Under the pieces are notes generated by a model. It saw nothing but the letters and a program-made list of their open reading frames with translations. It made no database searches and was not told the origin of the DNA. Position numbers and translations under genes: made by a program. DNA of 64,000 nt from Sulfurimonas sp. C5 (GTDB lineage: Bacteria; Campylobacterota; Campylobacteria; Campylobacterales; Sulfurimonadaceae): the NCBI RefSeq assembly GCF_029872055.1, contig NZ_JARXNQ010000002.1, positions 186,001 through 250,000 of the forward strand. The letters run 5' to 3'. This document shows, in pieces, positions 7,301-17,406 of this stretch. The stretch's first letter is position 1; each line of letters starts with the position of its first letter.

Positions 7301-9373
7301 ATGGATAACATTGAAACGATAGACAGTGTTTGTACATATTGTGGTGTAGGTTGTGATATAGCAGCGAATGTAGATACTGTGGAGAATAAAATTGTAAAAA
7401 TCTTCGCTCATCCTGATGGTGTGGTTTCTCAGGGGAAACTTTGTATAAAAGGGAAGTATGGTTACGATTTTGTGGATGCTGAAGACAGACTGCGCATTCC
7501 TCGTATTAGAAAAAGTTTCTTAGAAAATAACCCAGCTATTAAAGATGCCGTGGCGTCGGCACTTAAAGATTTTGATGATACATGGTATGAGTGTGATTTA
7601 GATGCTGCAACGACTGCATGTGCAATGAAACTCAAAGAGATTCAAGAAAAGTACGGCAGAAAATCGGTAGCTTCTATCGGGGGTGCAAGAACTTCTTGTG
7701 AATCATCATATCTTTTCCAAAAGTTCACGCGTCATACTTTAAATTCACCTCACGTAGACAACTGTGCGCGTGTTTGTCATTCACCGTCACTCAAAGGGAT
7801 GCGTGCAACTATAGGTGAGGGTGCTGCAACTAATCCATATAACGATATTTACAATGTTGAATTTATGATTGTAATCGGTTCAAATACAACTGAAGCACAC
7901 CCGATTATCTCTAACCGTATCTTGGATGTAGCCCGTGAACATGATAATTTGGCTGTATTTGACGTACGTGAAATTAAACTGCACCGTTTTGCAAAATATA
8001 AGGCAATTATCCCACACGAGACAAACTTGATGGTGCTTAATATGCTTGCATATACGATCATTGATGAAGAGTTATACGATGATAGTTTTATTGGAGATCG
8101 TACAAAAGGGTTCTTAGAGTTTAAAGAAAAAATTCTTAGCGATCCGTATGCAAAACCTGAATATTTTGAAAATATTGCAGGGTATGAATATATGGCAAAA
8201 ATGATCAGAAAAGTTGCTCGTGAATATGCTCTGAAAAAATCTATGATTTTCTGGGGACTTGGTATTACGGAACACCTTGACGGTTCATACGCGGTAATGG
8301 CAATTACTCACTTGGCACTTATGACTGGTAATGTTGGAAAAAGCGGAGCAGGATTAATGCCTTTACGTGGACAAAACAATGTTCAAGGTACGTGTGACAT
8401 GGGTATGCTTCCATATTATGATCCTGATTATCAAGAACCGAAAGAGATAGGTTTAATGACGCCTCAATTAGTTGATGAGATGTTAGAAGGACGTCTAAAA
8501 GCGGTTCTTAACATCGGTGAGGATTTAACACATATTCATCCTAATCTGAACAAGATAGATAAAGCGTTTAACGAACTGGAACTTCTCTTTGTACAAGAAC
8601 TGTTTATGACAGATGTAGCAGAGCGTGCAGATATCGTAGTAGGTGTAAAATCTGCATATGAAAAAACAGGTGTATATGTAAATGCTATGAGAAGACTTCA
8701 CCTTTCTCAACCCCTTGTAAAATCTGATCTTCCTGATGACTGGGAAGTATTACAGATACTCGATAACAAAATGGGCGGTAGTGCAAATTACCAAAGCTCA
8801 AAAGATGTTTGGGATGAGGTACGTGAAGTTGCTTACCGCCGTTTTAGCGGGGCAGAGTATTCACGTTTAGAGCGTCATAGAAAACGTGGATTGCAGTGGC
8901 CTGTACATACAGAAGATACTCCAATCTTACATCAACTGGACTTTAGAACTGAAGACGGTTACGGATATTTCAAATATAAACAATATGAACCGCGCAATAT
9001 GGTTCAAGAAATTCTTGATAACAAATTAACAGGGTACTATTTAACAACTGGTAGAACATTGGCACACTATAACAATGCTGCGCAAACAAAACGTTCAGAT
9101 AAGCTCAATGACAGATATGATGAAGATATTTTACTCGTAAGTGAGAGTGACGCAGCTGATTTTCCAACTGAAAAAGTGGTATTAAAAAGTGAGTTCGGTG
9201 AGACGACACCGCTTACTGTAAAGATTACGGATAAGATTAAACCAAATACTTTATTTTGTACATTCCACCATGCAAAATCTAAGATCAACAATCTCTTCGG
9301 CGATGCCAGAGATGAGTTGATCTTAACTGCAGCCTTCAAATCGATTAAGGTTGAAGTGCTTCCTTGCCGCTAG
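7301..9373 (+). CDS. formate-dehydrogenase-like molybdopterin oxidoreductase, cysteine type
   Basis: A catalytic subunit of the formate dehydrogenase H/FdhA group, which binds bis-MGD and one [4Fe-4S] cluster. The cluster motif CTYCGVGC is at 11-18 with the fourth Cys in KLCIKGKYG. The active-site segment NCARVCHSPSLKGM has Cys where selenoproteins have selenocysteine. The C-terminal dinucleotide-binding domain has YYLTTGRTLAHYNN. The ATG at 7301 is chosen because GGGGAAAAG precedes it; a TTG 24 bases upstream is open but has no such site. The 690-residue protein has no Tat signal, so it is probably cytoplasmic. No iron-sulfur or cytochrome b subunit lies nearby, and its electron partner is unknown. 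Confidence 0.85.
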   Translation: MDNIETIDSVCTYCGVGCDIAANVDTVENKIVKIFAHPDGVVSQGKLCIKGKYGYDFVDAEDRLRIPRIRKSFLENNPAIKDAVASALKDFDDTWYECDLDAATTACAMKLKEIQEKYGRKSVASIGGARTSCESSYLFQKFTRHTLNSPHVDNCARVCHSPSLKGMRATIGEGAATNPYNDIYNVEFMIVIGSNTTEAHPIISNRILDVAREHDNLAVFDVREIKLHRFAKYKAIIPHETNLMVLNMLAYTIIDEELYDDSFIGDRTKGFLEFKEKILSDPYAKPEYFENIAGYEYMAKMIRKVAREYALKKSMIFWGLGITEHLDGSYAVMAITHLALMTGNVGKSGAGLMPLRGQNNVQGTCDMGMLPYYDPDYQEPKEIGLMTPQLVDEMLEGRLKAVLNIGEDLTHIHPNLNKIDKAFNELELLFVQELFMTDVAERADIVVGVKSAYEKTGVYVNAMRRLHLSQPLVKSDLPDDWEVLQILDNKMGGSANYQSSKDVWDEVREVAYRRFSGAEYSRLERHRKRGLQWPVHTEDTPILHQLDFRTEDGYGYFKYKQYEPRNMVQEILDNKLTGYYLTTGRTLAHYNNAAQTKRSDKLNDRYDEDILLVSESDAADFPTEKVVLKSEFGETTPLTVKITDKIKPNTLFCTFHHAKSKINNLFGDARDELILTAAFKSIKVEVLPCR

Positions 9374-9668
9374 ATATTTTTAGCGGTTTTAGGTGAAATT
9401 TGTAATAACGCCCGTTGAGATATTTTGAGACGCTTTGAACGTCCTCCTCAAACCATCCTGCATAAGTATTATCTGCACATACTTTTACCTGATGGTGTAA
9501 CTTTTTAAAGCTATTTACCTTTTCCTCTCTTACTTGAAAATCAGTTATCGCATGACAACGCATACAGTCTGCTTCGTCCATCAACTCCTGAGGAGTATGA
9601 TGTTCTGCGCAAACAACTACGGGAAAAAGGATCGGGTATAATAAGCATAAGGATTTAAATTTACACAT
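9345..9668 (-). CDS. small periplasmic c-type cytochrome
   Basis: A 107-residue protein with a signal peptide (about 1-21, ending VVVCAEHH) and one CMRCH heme motif at about 35-39. A histidine pair (LHHQVKVC) follows and could give a distal ligand. It starts with a clear GGAGG ribosome site. It runs toward the formate-dehydrogenase-like gene, and the two 3' ends overlap by 29 bases. No specific cytochrome family is recognised. Electron transfer with a periplasmic partner is inferred. Confidence 0.75.
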   Translation of the reverse strand: MCKFKSLCLLYPILFPVVVCAEHHTPQELMDEADCMRCHAITDFQVREEKVNSFKKLHHQVKVCADNTYAGWFEEDVQSVSKYLNGRYYKFHLKPLKISSGKEALQP

Positions 9669-9756
9669 CGCAATCCTCCGTATTGAAGTAAATCAGTATA
9701 GCACTTAGTGATACTAATACACTTAAAAATTTGATCTTAGTTAAGAATTAAAGGTT

Positions 9757-10089
9757 ATGATGAGCAGGGAAAAGGGAAATATAGCTGAGAGTAAAGCTGT
9801 AAGCTTTTTACAAGAATCAGGTTATGAGATATTAGAGCAAAATTTTTATAGTCGTTTTGGTGAAATAGACATTATCGTTATGAAAGACAATGCTCTGCAT
9901 TTTGTTGAAGTAAAAAGCGGTGAAGACTATGAAAGTGCAATATATAACATTACACCTCAAAAGCTCTCTCGCATTATTAAAACGGCACAAGTGTATATGA
10001 AAAAACATAATTTTGACAGTGACTATGTTTTTGATGCCGTTGTAGTAACTCCCGACAAACTATTATTAGTTGAAAATATAACTTTATAA
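9757..10089 (+). CDS. YraN/UPF0102 family nuclease-fold protein
   Basis: A 110-residue member of the UPF0102 (YraN) family, which has a Holliday-junction-resolvase-like PD-(D/E)xK fold. Seen here: the opening G-x-x-x-E motif (KGNIAESKAVSFL), RFGEIDIIV with the Glu and Asp of the core, and FVEVKSG with the Glu-x-Lys pair. The cellular role of the family is not settled. Two ATGs lie in tandem; the second (9760) has slightly better spacing from AAAGG. Confidence 0.88.
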   Translation: MMSREKGNIAESKAVSFLQESGYEILEQNFYSRFGEIDIIVMKDNALHFVEVKSGEDYESAIYNITPQKLSRIIKTAQVYMKKHNFDSDYVFDAVVVTPDKLLLVENITL

Positions 10090-10143
10090 ACTTTTAATTA
10101 TTAAATGAGTAATATTGTCAAAAGTAACTCTTAAGGATATTGA

Positions 10144-10527
10144 ATGAAAAAATTAATGTTAGCATTGGCTTTGACTTCTGTTGCAACTTTTGCAGCTGAC
10201 ACTACAATTACGGCAACAATGCAGTTGATGGAAAAAGGGATGGAGCAAGTACAAAAAGGTTTCATGTATAATTCAAAACAAGACATTATGCAAGGTATTG
10301 AAACATTACAAAACTCTGATGCAATCTTTAAAAAAGTGGATGTAACAACTTTTATTCCAAACAATAAAAAAGTTCGTGTAACGCAAAACATTACGGATAA
10401 TCTTGGTGAAGATTTAGTAATTTTGAAAAAAGCTATCGAAAACAATGAGTTTACAACGGCAACAGAAAAGTACGGAAAAGTTTTAAACGACTGTGTAGCT
10501 TGCCATACAACTATCAGAGGCTGGTAG
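10144..10527 (+). CDS. cytochrome c'-like monoheme protein
   Basis: A 127-residue exported protein with a signal peptide (about 1-18, ending TFAAD), a helical body, and a single heme motif CVACHTTIRGW at the very C-terminus. The C-terminal position of CxxCH in a four-helix-sized protein is the layout of class II cytochromes (c'). Role in gas binding or electron transfer is unknown. AAGGATATTGA gives the ribosome site. It stands alone between yraN and the aldehyde dehydrogenase gene. Confidence 0.75.
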   Translation: MKKLMLALALTSVATFAADTTITATMQLMEKGMEQVQKGFMYNSKQDIMQGIETLQNSDAIFKKVDVTTFIPNNKKVRVTQNITDNLGEDLVILKKAIENNEFTTATEKYGKVLNDCVACHTTIRGW

Positions 10528-10556
10528 TTTACAAGCTTTTATTTAATTCTTAATGG

Positions 10557-10562
10557 TATAAT
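10557..10562 (+). promoter_or_regulatory. -10 box for the aldehyde dehydrogenase gene
   Basis: A perfect TATAAT in T-rich DNA, 26 bases before the ATG at 10589, with an AAAGGGAA ribosome site between them. Confidence 0.55.
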
Positions 10563-10588
10563 TTTTCCATTATATCAAAGGGAATTAG

Positions 10589-12004
10589 ATGGAAGCAAAA
10601 ATATTTTTCGGCTCTAAAGAAGCCACAAAAGATACTTTCAATGAAAGAAAATCACCATATAACGGTGAGATAGTTTCAAAGTCTCCTGTTTGTGATGCCG
10701 AAGATGCTCACAAAGCACTTCAAATAGCTCAAGCAGCAGCAAAATCTGCAAAACTTTCAACTCTCTCTCAAAGATGCAACTGGATTTTAGATGTTGTAAG
10801 CAAGTTAAAAGAACACAAAGAAGATATTGCAAAAACAATTACGGATGAAGTTGGAAAACCTATAGCATTTGCCCGTGTTGAAGTTGAGCGTTGTATTGAG
10901 ACACTTACTCTCTCAGCGGAGACAATGAGAACGATGCACGGTGAGACTATCAATACGGATGCAATGCCAAGCGGAAAAAAAACACTCAGTATGTTCCGTC
11001 GTGAACCTGTAGGTGTTGTTGTAGCTATCACTCCGTTTAACTTTCCGTTAAATCTTGTAGCACATAAACTGGGACCTGCACTTGTTGCGGGTAACGCAGT
11101 TGTATTAAAGCCGACACCTGAAGCACCGCTTACTGCTTATAAATTTGCTAAATTGTTTGTAGAGAGCGAGTACGCGATCAAAGATGCTTTAAGTGTTGTT
11201 TACGGTGATGCAGAAGTCGGTTCAGCACTTATTACTTCGGAAATTCCAAGGGTTGTCAGTTTTACGGGAAGCGTACCTGTAGGAAATATTATTACAAAAA
11301 ATGCAGGGATTAAAAAAGTTGGACTGGAACTTGGCGGTAATGCTGCGACATTCATTGAGAAAACGGCAGACCTATCACTTGCAGCTCAGAGATGTGCGCT
11401 TGGTGCATTTGTAAACTCCGGACAGGTATGTATCAGCTTACAGAGAATTTATGTTGATGATTCGGTATATGATGAGTTTGCTCAGCTTATGGCTGAGGAG
11501 ACTAAAAAGCTCAAAGTAGGCTCTCCATATGAAGATGAAACTTTTATGGGACCGCTTATTGATGATGATGCGTGTGAACGTGCGATGAACTGGGTAGAAT
11601 CAGCTATAGAAGAGGGCGCTGTACCGATGTTGCCACCGCACCGTGAAGGGCGCATTTTTTATCCGTGTGTAATGACGGAAGTGCATGATGCTATGGCAAT
11701 TGTATGTGAAGAGGTATTTGCTCCTATAGTTTCACTTGTAAGAGTAAACGGTTTTGATGATGCACTGCCTAGAATGAACAATTCACCTTACGGATTACAG
11801 TTTTCAGTATTTACAAATGATCTAAGTATTACAAACCGTGCAATTGATGAACTGGATGCTGGTGGAATTGTGATTAACGATATGCCTACACTTCGTTTTG
11901 ATATTCAGCCGTACGGCGGTGTAAAATTAAGTGGTGTTGGACGTGAAGGTCCTAGATTTGCCATTGAAGAGATGACAGAAATTAAATCAATTGTTATCTG
12001 TTAG
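10589..12004 (+). CDS. NAD(P)-dependent aldehyde dehydrogenase
   Basis: A 471-residue aldehyde dehydrogenase superfamily member. The cofactor-binding segment contains TPFNFPLNL and FTGSVPVG. The general base lies in LELGGNA near 247, and the catalytic cysteine in NSGQVCIS near 280. EEVFAPIV and the C-terminal PYGGVKLSGVGREG are also present. The substrate cannot be read from the sequence. Lactaldehyde, succinate semialdehyde and non-phosphorylating glyceraldehyde-3-phosphate dehydrogenases are all close relatives. It has its own promoter and converges on the FapA-like gene with a 4-base overlap. Confidence 0.88.
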   Translation: MEAKIFFGSKEATKDTFNERKSPYNGEIVSKSPVCDAEDAHKALQIAQAAAKSAKLSTLSQRCNWILDVVSKLKEHKEDIAKTITDEVGKPIAFARVEVERCIETLTLSAETMRTMHGETINTDAMPSGKKTLSMFRREPVGVVVAITPFNFPLNLVAHKLGPALVAGNAVVLKPTPEAPLTAYKFAKLFVESEYAIKDALSVVYGDAEVGSALITSEIPRVVSFTGSVPVGNIITKNAGIKKVGLELGGNAATFIEKTADLSLAAQRCALGAFVNSGQVCISLQRIYVDDSVYDEFAQLMAEETKKLKVGSPYEDETFMGPLIDDDACERAMNWVESAIEEGAVPMLPPHREGRIFYPCVMTEVHDAMAIVCEEVFAPIVSLVRVNGFDDALPRMNNSPYGLQFSVFTNDLSITNRAIDELDAGGIVINDMPTLRFDIQPYGGVKLSGVGREGPRFAIEEMTEIKSIVIC

Positions 12005-13797
12005 GTCTTAATTATCCTATTTTCTTTTTTATCGAGTCCAAGGGAAATAACTTCGACCTTCCCTTGCGGCATATAGACTATCTCTTCTCCATATTGAGGA
12101 TCGACAAATATCACTTTCGTGTGTCCGTCATAGAGTGAGTTGGTTCTTATTTGAGCGTGTAAATCTTGTTCAAGTAACCTGTCGAGTTCACGTTTTAATT
12201 CGGCTATAGCCTGGTCTTTATATTTAAGCCCGTCTTGTCTATCTTGTAATTCTTGCGCTTTTCTTTTGTATTCTCTAACTCTGATCATATCCTGTTTTGT
12301 TGGTGCTTTTCCAGCAGCTTGAGCCGCTAAAATACGTTTTTGAAATGTCTTGATTCTATCGATTTGCTCTGAGTGCTCTTTAGTTTTTGATTTTATGAAA
12401 GCAACCTCTTCATCATACTCTTCTTTATGTTTTCGAATCTCATCCTCAAGATGTTCTTTTTCTTTATGGTAAGCATCAATTTTATCAGGATTAATGATTA
12501 AAGTATTATTTGAACCTCTGATACTTTTGATCTCTATAAGTTCTGAAGCTATAACTTTTGCATTGGAAACCAGTTCATCTATATATATTTTAGGGGCAAT
12601 GAGTTCTCCACCGATAACTTTTTTTACATGGATAGATTTATTTGCTTTAATTCTTCCTGTTTCTACAGTTTCAATCTCTGCATGGTCTGTCATGAGATCG
12701 CCTCTATGAAGTTTTATATTTGCTTTATCTGAAACTGATAGTGTTGTTTTTTGATGTGTCTGTGCATCAATATTTATACTTTGTGCAGATATATTTACGT
12801 TTGCTCCGATACTGCCATTAACATTTAAGTCTTTTACATCAACTTTTAAACCCGCTCCAATTGCATCATCATATGCTTCTCTGTTATGTTTAATGTCAAC
12901 ACTGATTTCATTGTTAAGGTCTTTTGCATCTAAATTACCTGTTGTTTTCTGGCAGGCACCTTCGAGTTGGATCGTTTTAGAGATTTTAAGAGAATCGTTA
13001 GTATATTCGACAAAACCGTTATCATTGGCGTAAAACTCAATATAGTCTTTATTCTCTTTGAGAACAATAGTTTCGTCAACTTCAGGAATAGTGAAGTCTT
13101 CAGCTTGACCTTCTGGAATATAAATACCTTCACAAGAACGTCCGCCACGACCATTTTTCGGTTTTGTATAGCGTAGTATAATCTCGCCTTTTTTCACGCC
13201 GTCTATATAATTTTTCTCTTCATCTTCGCGAAGATAAAGTTTTTCAAGTTTTCCATTGTTGGGTGAAATTGGATCAAGACTTGTCGCTACAGTGAATTTT
13301 ACATCTTTTGGGAGTTTTTTACCGTAAGGTAAAATTTGAGAGAGTTTTTCTAACTGTTTTTGTAAACCTGTTTCAAAGACACCTACCAAAAAGCCTGCCG
13401 AGAGTTTTTTGTGCCATATCTCATTTAAAAGTTTTTGCGCTAAATTATCATCTTTGGCAAACACGCTTCCCGCTTTTATTACGGCTATCACTTTTGTTTT
13501 TTGCTTGTTTGCTGCCAAGCTTATTTTATAAGTAGATGTATCCAGATCGGAAGGAGATATTTTTATATCGTAGCGTTGATAGATTCTTACGTTTTTATCA
13601 AATAACATCTCTTCATCAAGATTACTTGTATCCTCTAAAACAATATCTTTTTCCAGACCTTTTCGTCGAATACAAGTTTCATAGGTTTCGAGTGTAAAGT
13701 CAATACTTTTTATGCTAATATTTTTCTCTTTGGCAACGTTGCCGAGAGTTTTTGGTATCGATACTGTCTTTTTTGTAATCGGTGCAAAAGAAATCAT
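12001..13797 (-). CDS. FapA/DUF342 family protein
   Basis: About 598 residues. The centre is a long run of short beta-strand repeats (KADVKDLNVNGSIGANVNISAQSINIDA and onward), the polymer-forming DUF342 domain of FapA proteins. A coiled coil follows (EKEHLEDEIRKHKEEYDEE and later ELKRELDRLLEQDL). FapA-type proteins have been linked to flagellar assembly and surface signalling; a role here is not shown. The ATG at 13797 is chosen over a TTG further upstream. It has no Shine-Dalgarno, but TATTAT ends exactly 6 bases before it. Confidence 0.75.
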   Translation of the reverse strand: MISFAPITKKTVSIPKTLGNVAKEKNISIKSIDFTLETYETCIRRKGLEKDIVLEDTSNLDEEMLFDKNVRIYQRYDIKISPSDLDTSTYKISLAANKQKTKVIAVIKAGSVFAKDDNLAQKLLNEIWHKKLSAGFLVGVFETGLQKQLEKLSQILPYGKKLPKDVKFTVATSLDPISPNNGKLEKLYLREDEEKNYIDGVKKGEIILRYTKPKNGRGGRSCEGIYIPEGQAEDFTIPEVDETIVLKENKDYIEFYANDNGFVEYTNDSLKISKTIQLEGACQKTTGNLDAKDLNNEISVDIKHNREAYDDAIGAGLKVDVKDLNVNGSIGANVNISAQSINIDAQTHQKTTLSVSDKANIKLHRGDLMTDHAEIETVETGRIKANKSIHVKKVIGGELIAPKIYIDELVSNAKVIASELIEIKSIRGSNNTLIINPDKIDAYHKEKEHLEDEIRKHKEEYDEEVAFIKSKTKEHSEQIDRIKTFQKRILAAQAAGKAPTKQDMIRVREYKRKAQELQDRQDGLKYKDQAIAELKRELDRLLEQDLHAQIRTNSLYDGHTKVIFVDPQYGEEIVYMPQGKVEVISLGLDKKENRIIKT

Positions 13798-13803
13798 TTC
13801 AAG

Positions 13804-13809
13804 ATAATA
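13804..13809 (-). promoter_or_regulatory. candidate leaderless promoter of the FapA-like gene
   Basis: The coding strand reads TATTAT, six bases, ATG. There is no purine-rich ribosome site between. Confidence 0.35.
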
Positions 13810-13838
13810 GCGAAAAAAACTGTAATTTAGGTGCAAAT

Positions 13839-14285
13839 ATGAAGAAAAAAGTGATTATTTCGGCGTGTTTATTAGGTGACTTTTGTCGTTATGACGGAAA
13901 AACAAAAAAATTCGATTCAATTATAAACTATTTTAATAAGTATGAGATTATCCCTTTTTGTCCCGAGGCACCATTGTTTGGTACTCCAAGAGAAAGGATA
14001 AATGTTGTCGAAATCGATGGAAAAAAAAGGATAATAACCGATGAAACAAATAAGGATGTAACAGCTCTCTTAACAGAAGAGATCGAAGCATTTATAAAAC
14101 AAAATGAAAATGTTGATGCAATAGTCTTAAAATCAAAATCACCATCTTGCGGTTATAAAACCACACCGATTTTAGACGAAAATAAAAAAATTTTGAGGAA
14201 CGAAAATGGCATAGCTGCAGAGGTTTTTGAAAGCCACTATAAAGCCCTAAAAATCAAAGATGAGTTAAATTTTAGGGATTTTTAG
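13839..14285 (+). CDS. DUF523 family protein
   Basis: A 148-residue DUF523 protein. The family marks are VIISACLLGDFCRYDGK at the N-terminus, FCPEAPLFGTPRE, and KSKSPSCGY with conserved cysteines that may bind metal. Biochemical function is not established for the family. The ATG at 13839 follows TTAGGTGCAAAT. An upstream in-frame extension would overlap the FapA gene and is rejected. The gene is divergent from the FapA gene with about 40 bases between, and its end holds the alaS promoter. Confidence 0.85.
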   Translation: MKKKVIISACLLGDFCRYDGKTKKFDSIINYFNKYEIIPFCPEAPLFGTPRERINVVEIDGKKRIITDETNKDVTALLTEEIEAFIKQNENVDAIVLKSKSPSCGYKTTPILDENKKILRNENGIAAEVFESHYKALKIKDELNFRDF

Positions 14286-14286
14286 A

Positions 14287-14292
14287 TATAAT
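14287..14292 (+). promoter_or_regulatory. -10 box for alaS
   Basis: A perfect TATAAT just after the DUF523 stop codon and 29 bases before the alaS ATG. It is probably also the first promoter of the long gene run to 28.5 kb. Confidence 0.55.
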
Positions 14293-14320
14293 CGCACAAT
14301 TTTATAAAAAGAGTACATAA

Positions 14321-16873
14321 ATGGATATTAGAGAAGAGTTTCTTAAATTTTTTGAATCGAAACAACACGAAAGAGTAGCTTCTGCACCATTAGTTCCGGA
14401 TGATGCGACGCTGCTTTTTAACAATGCCGGAATGGTGCCGTTTAAAACGATTTTCACAGGAGAGGTTCCCGTTCCAGAAAATCCGCGTGCTACATCATGT
14501 CAGACATGTATCCGTGCAGGTGGTAAACACAACGATTTAGAAAACGTAGGACATACTGCAAGACACCATACGTTTTTTGAGATGTTGGGGAACTTTAGCT
14601 TCGGTGATTATTTCAAAGAGGAAGCTATTGCATACGGTTGGGAGTTCATTACAGAAGTTTTAGAACTGCCTGTGGAAAAGTTATGGGTTACTGTACACGA
14701 AAGTGATGATGAAGCTGAAGAAATTTGGCAGAAATACGTATCAAAAGATCGTATTATGCGTCTTGGTGACAAAGATAACTTTTGGGCAATGGGTGACACT
14801 GGACCATGTGGACCGTGTAGTGAGATTTTTTACGATCAGGGTGAAGAGCATTTTAATGGACCTGAAGACTACATGGGTGGAGACGGTGATAGATTTTTAG
14901 AGATCTGGAATCTGGTTTTCATGCAGTTTGAAGTGAAAACTCCAGGCGGAGAAAGAATTCCATTAGCAAAACCTTCAATTGATACGGGTATGGGATTAGA
15001 ACGTGTTGTTGCAATTAAAGAGGGTGCTCTTAGTAACTACGGTTCAAGCTTGTTCATGCCGTTAATCAGAAAAGTTGAAGAGCTTATCGGTAACGAATAC
15101 GAGTATGCTACGGGAGCAAGTTATCGTGTTATTGCTGACCATATCAGAACAACTGTATTTTTACTTTCTCAAGGTGTGAATTTCTCAAACGAAGGGCGTG
15201 GATATGTACTTCGTCGTATCCTTCGTCGTGCTGTGAGACACGGGTATCTTTTAGGCTTTAGAGAGCCATTTATGTACAAAGTTGTAGATACTCTAGTAAG
15301 CCTAATGAAAGGACAATATGACTATTTAGAGGCAAAAGCTGAAGTTGTAAAAGAGCAGATTGAACTAGAAGAAGCAAGATTCTTTAAAACTATCGAAAAC
15401 GGTATTGCATTGTTTGAAAAAGAACTTGAAAATACAAAAGATGTATTCTCAGGTGAAGTTGCATTTAAACTTTACGATACTTTCGGTTTCCCGTTAGACT
15501 TAACTGAAGATATGCTTCGTGAAAAAGGTTTAGGTCTAGATACTGAGAAGTTCGAAACACTTATGAATGAGCAAAAACAACTTGGAAAAGCTAACTGGAA
15601 AGGGAGTGGTGACGCTGCTGCTCACGGTGACTTTAAAGCACTGATCGAAGAATTCGGTGAGAATGTTTTTGTTGGTTACGATTTCACAGAACACTCAGGT
15701 GAAGTAAAAGCTCTTTTAAATGAAGAGTTCCATAGAGTTGATACACTGAAATCTGGTGAGAAAGGATGGGTGTTTTTAGATATCACACCTTTTTATGCTG
15801 AGAGTGGTGGACAATGTGGAGATAGCGGTGTACTTGAAGAGTTTGCTGATGTAACAGATACGAAAAAATTCTTTGACTTAAACCTTTCTGCAATCGAAGT
15901 GAAAAAAGATCTAAGCGTAGGAATGGTAGTTGATTCTCATGTAGATATTTCAAGAAATGAGATCACAAAACATCACTCTGCAACACACTTGCTTCATGCA
16001 GTACTTTATGATGTACTCGGTGAGCATATCTCTCAAGCGGGTTCACTTGTTGAAGCTGATCGTTTACGTTTTGACTTCTCACATCCAAAAGCGGTTGAGC
16101 ACAATGAGCTAGCAGAGATCGAGCAACGTGTAAATGCACTTATTTCACGTGGAATTGAAAGAAAAACAGAAGTTTTACCGATTGAGGAAGCAAAAAATTC
16201 TGGTGCAAAAAGCCAGTTCGGTGAGAAATACGGCGATGAAGTAAGAGTTGTTAGCTTTGAGAAAGCTAGTGTTGAGTTCTGTGGGGGTGTTCACGTTGAC
16301 AATACTGCAAATATCGGAAGCTTTATTATTACAAAAGAGAGCGGTGTAAGTGCAGGTGTAAGACGTATTGAAGCAGTATGTGGTAAAGCTGCGTACGATT
16401 ACTTCTGTGAGCAAAGAATGCTACTTAAACGTGTAGAGATGGAAGTAAAAAATCTTGATGTTCTCGCTGGTATTAACAGACTTAAATCTAATATTGAAGA
16501 GTTGAAGCTTGAAGTAAAAGAAGCACAAGAAGCTGCAAAAGTTGAGATTAAAGCAGATGAGATTAACGGTGTGACTGTTATTGTTGATGAGCTTCCAAGT
16601 GGTGATATCAAAGAGAAAATTGATGAACTGAAAAATCAACACGACAAAGTAGCGGCAATGCTTTTCCAAGTAAAAGGGGACAAAGTATTAATTGCAGCTG
16701 GTATCAAAGATTGTAGTGCTAAAGCAGGTGACTGGATTAAACAAATCGCTCCGATTTTAGGCGGTGGCGGTGGTGGTCGCCCTGACTTTGCACAAGCGGG
16801 TGGAAAAGATACGACAAAAGTACCTGAAGCTAAAGAAGCATCACTTAAATATATTCAAGAGGTATTAGGGTAA
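14321..16873 (+). CDS. alaS: alanyl-tRNA synthetase
   Basis: Charges tRNA-Ala with alanine and edits mischarged serine and glycine. The 850-residue protein is full length. The class II aminoacylation domain begins [25 protein letters not shown] and contains [18 protein letters not shown]. The editing domain has HHSATHLLH and a later CGGVH, the zinc-site residues. The C-Ala domain ends in a [15 protein letters not shown] segment. The stop codon overlaps the next ATG by one base. Confidence 0.97.
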   Translation: MDIREEFLKFFESKQHERVASAPLVPDDATLLFNNAGMVPFKTIFTGEVPVPENPRATSCQTCIRAGGKHNDLENVGHTARHHTFFEMLGNFSFGDYFKEEAIAYGWEFITEVLELPVEKLWVTVHESDDEAEEIWQKYVSKDRIMRLGDKDNFWAMGDTGPCGPCSEIFYDQGEEHFNGPEDYMGGDGDRFLEIWNLVFMQFEVKTPGGERIPLAKPSIDTGMGLERVVAIKEGALSNYGSSLFMPLIRKVEELIGNEYEYATGASYRVIADHIRTTVFLLSQGVNFSNEGRGYVLRRILRRAVRHGYLLGFREPFMYKVVDTLVSLMKGQYDYLEAKAEVVKEQIELEEARFFKTIENGIALFEKELENTKDVFSGEVAFKLYDTFGFPLDLTEDMLREKGLGLDTEKFETLMNEQKQLGKANWKGSGDAAAHGDFKALIEEFGENVFVGYDFTEHSGEVKALLNEEFHRVDTLKSGEKGWVFLDITPFYAESGGQCGDSGVLEEFADVTDTKKFFDLNLSAIEVKKDLSVGMVVDSHVDISRNEITKHHSATHLLHAVLYDVLGEHISQAGSLVEADRLRFDFSHPKAVEHNELAEIEQRVNALISRGIERKTEVLPIEEAKNSGAKSQFGEKYGDEVRVVSFEKASVEFCGGVHVDNTANIGSFIITKESGVSAGVRRIEAVCGKAAYDYFCEQRMLLKRVEMEVKNLDVLAGINRLKSNIEELKLEVKEAQEAAKVEIKADEINGVTVIVDELPSGDIKEKIDELKNQHDKVAAMLFQVKGDKVLIAAGIKDCSAKAGDWIKQIAPILGGGGGGRPDFAQAGGKDTTKVPEAKEASLKYIQEVLG

Positions 16874-17406
16874 TGAAAGAATTTTTAGTAGAGCTTTTTG
16901 CAGAGCATAAGACAATTATAGTTTTTTTACATATTTTAAGTGCTGTTGTATGGGTTGGTGGAATGATCGCAATGCGTTTTGCTGCACACCATTCATTTAT
17001 GGAACTTGAACCTGCACAAAGACTACCGAGAGTTGCACACGGTTTAAAAAGATTGTTTACGATTGTTTCACCTTTTGTTCTAGTACTTATTATCACTGCG
17101 GTAATTATGGCAGTAGGTCTTGGTTTTCGTGCTGCTGCTGTTGATGCAAACGGTAATGTAATTGATGATTATGCAATGCATATTTACAACCTTGTACATG
17201 TAAAAGAGGTTATTTGGATGCTTATGGCAGTGAACTTGGGTGCTATGATCCTAAGACGGAATAAAGCACAAAAGCTTATAGAAACAGGTGACATGGCGGG
17301 TGCTAAAAGAGCATTAGAGCTTATCGGAAAATATATGGTCCCTGTAAATATCATTTTAGGAATAGTAGCAATTTATTTAGGGGTAACTCTTAGAAATGCC
17401 TATTAG
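16873..17406 (+). CDS. CopD-like four-helix membrane protein
   Basis: A 177-residue integral membrane protein with about four membrane helices (roughly 17-38, 65-90, 112-132, 152-172). The first helix has the FLHILSAVVWVGGMIA pattern with an embedded histidine, as seen in CopD/DUF2269-like proteins that may bind heme or copper. Function is not established. It overlaps alaS by 1 base and maf by 11, so it is translated as part of this operon. Confidence 0.7.
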   Translation: MKEFLVELFAEHKTIIVFLHILSAVVWVGGMIAMRFAAHHSFMELEPAQRLPRVAHGLKRLFTIVSPFVLVLIITAVIMAVGLGFRAAAVDANGNVIDDYAMHIYNLVHVKEVIWMLMAVNLGAMILRRNKAQKLIETGDMAGAKRALELIGKYMVPVNIILGIVAIYLGVTLRNAY

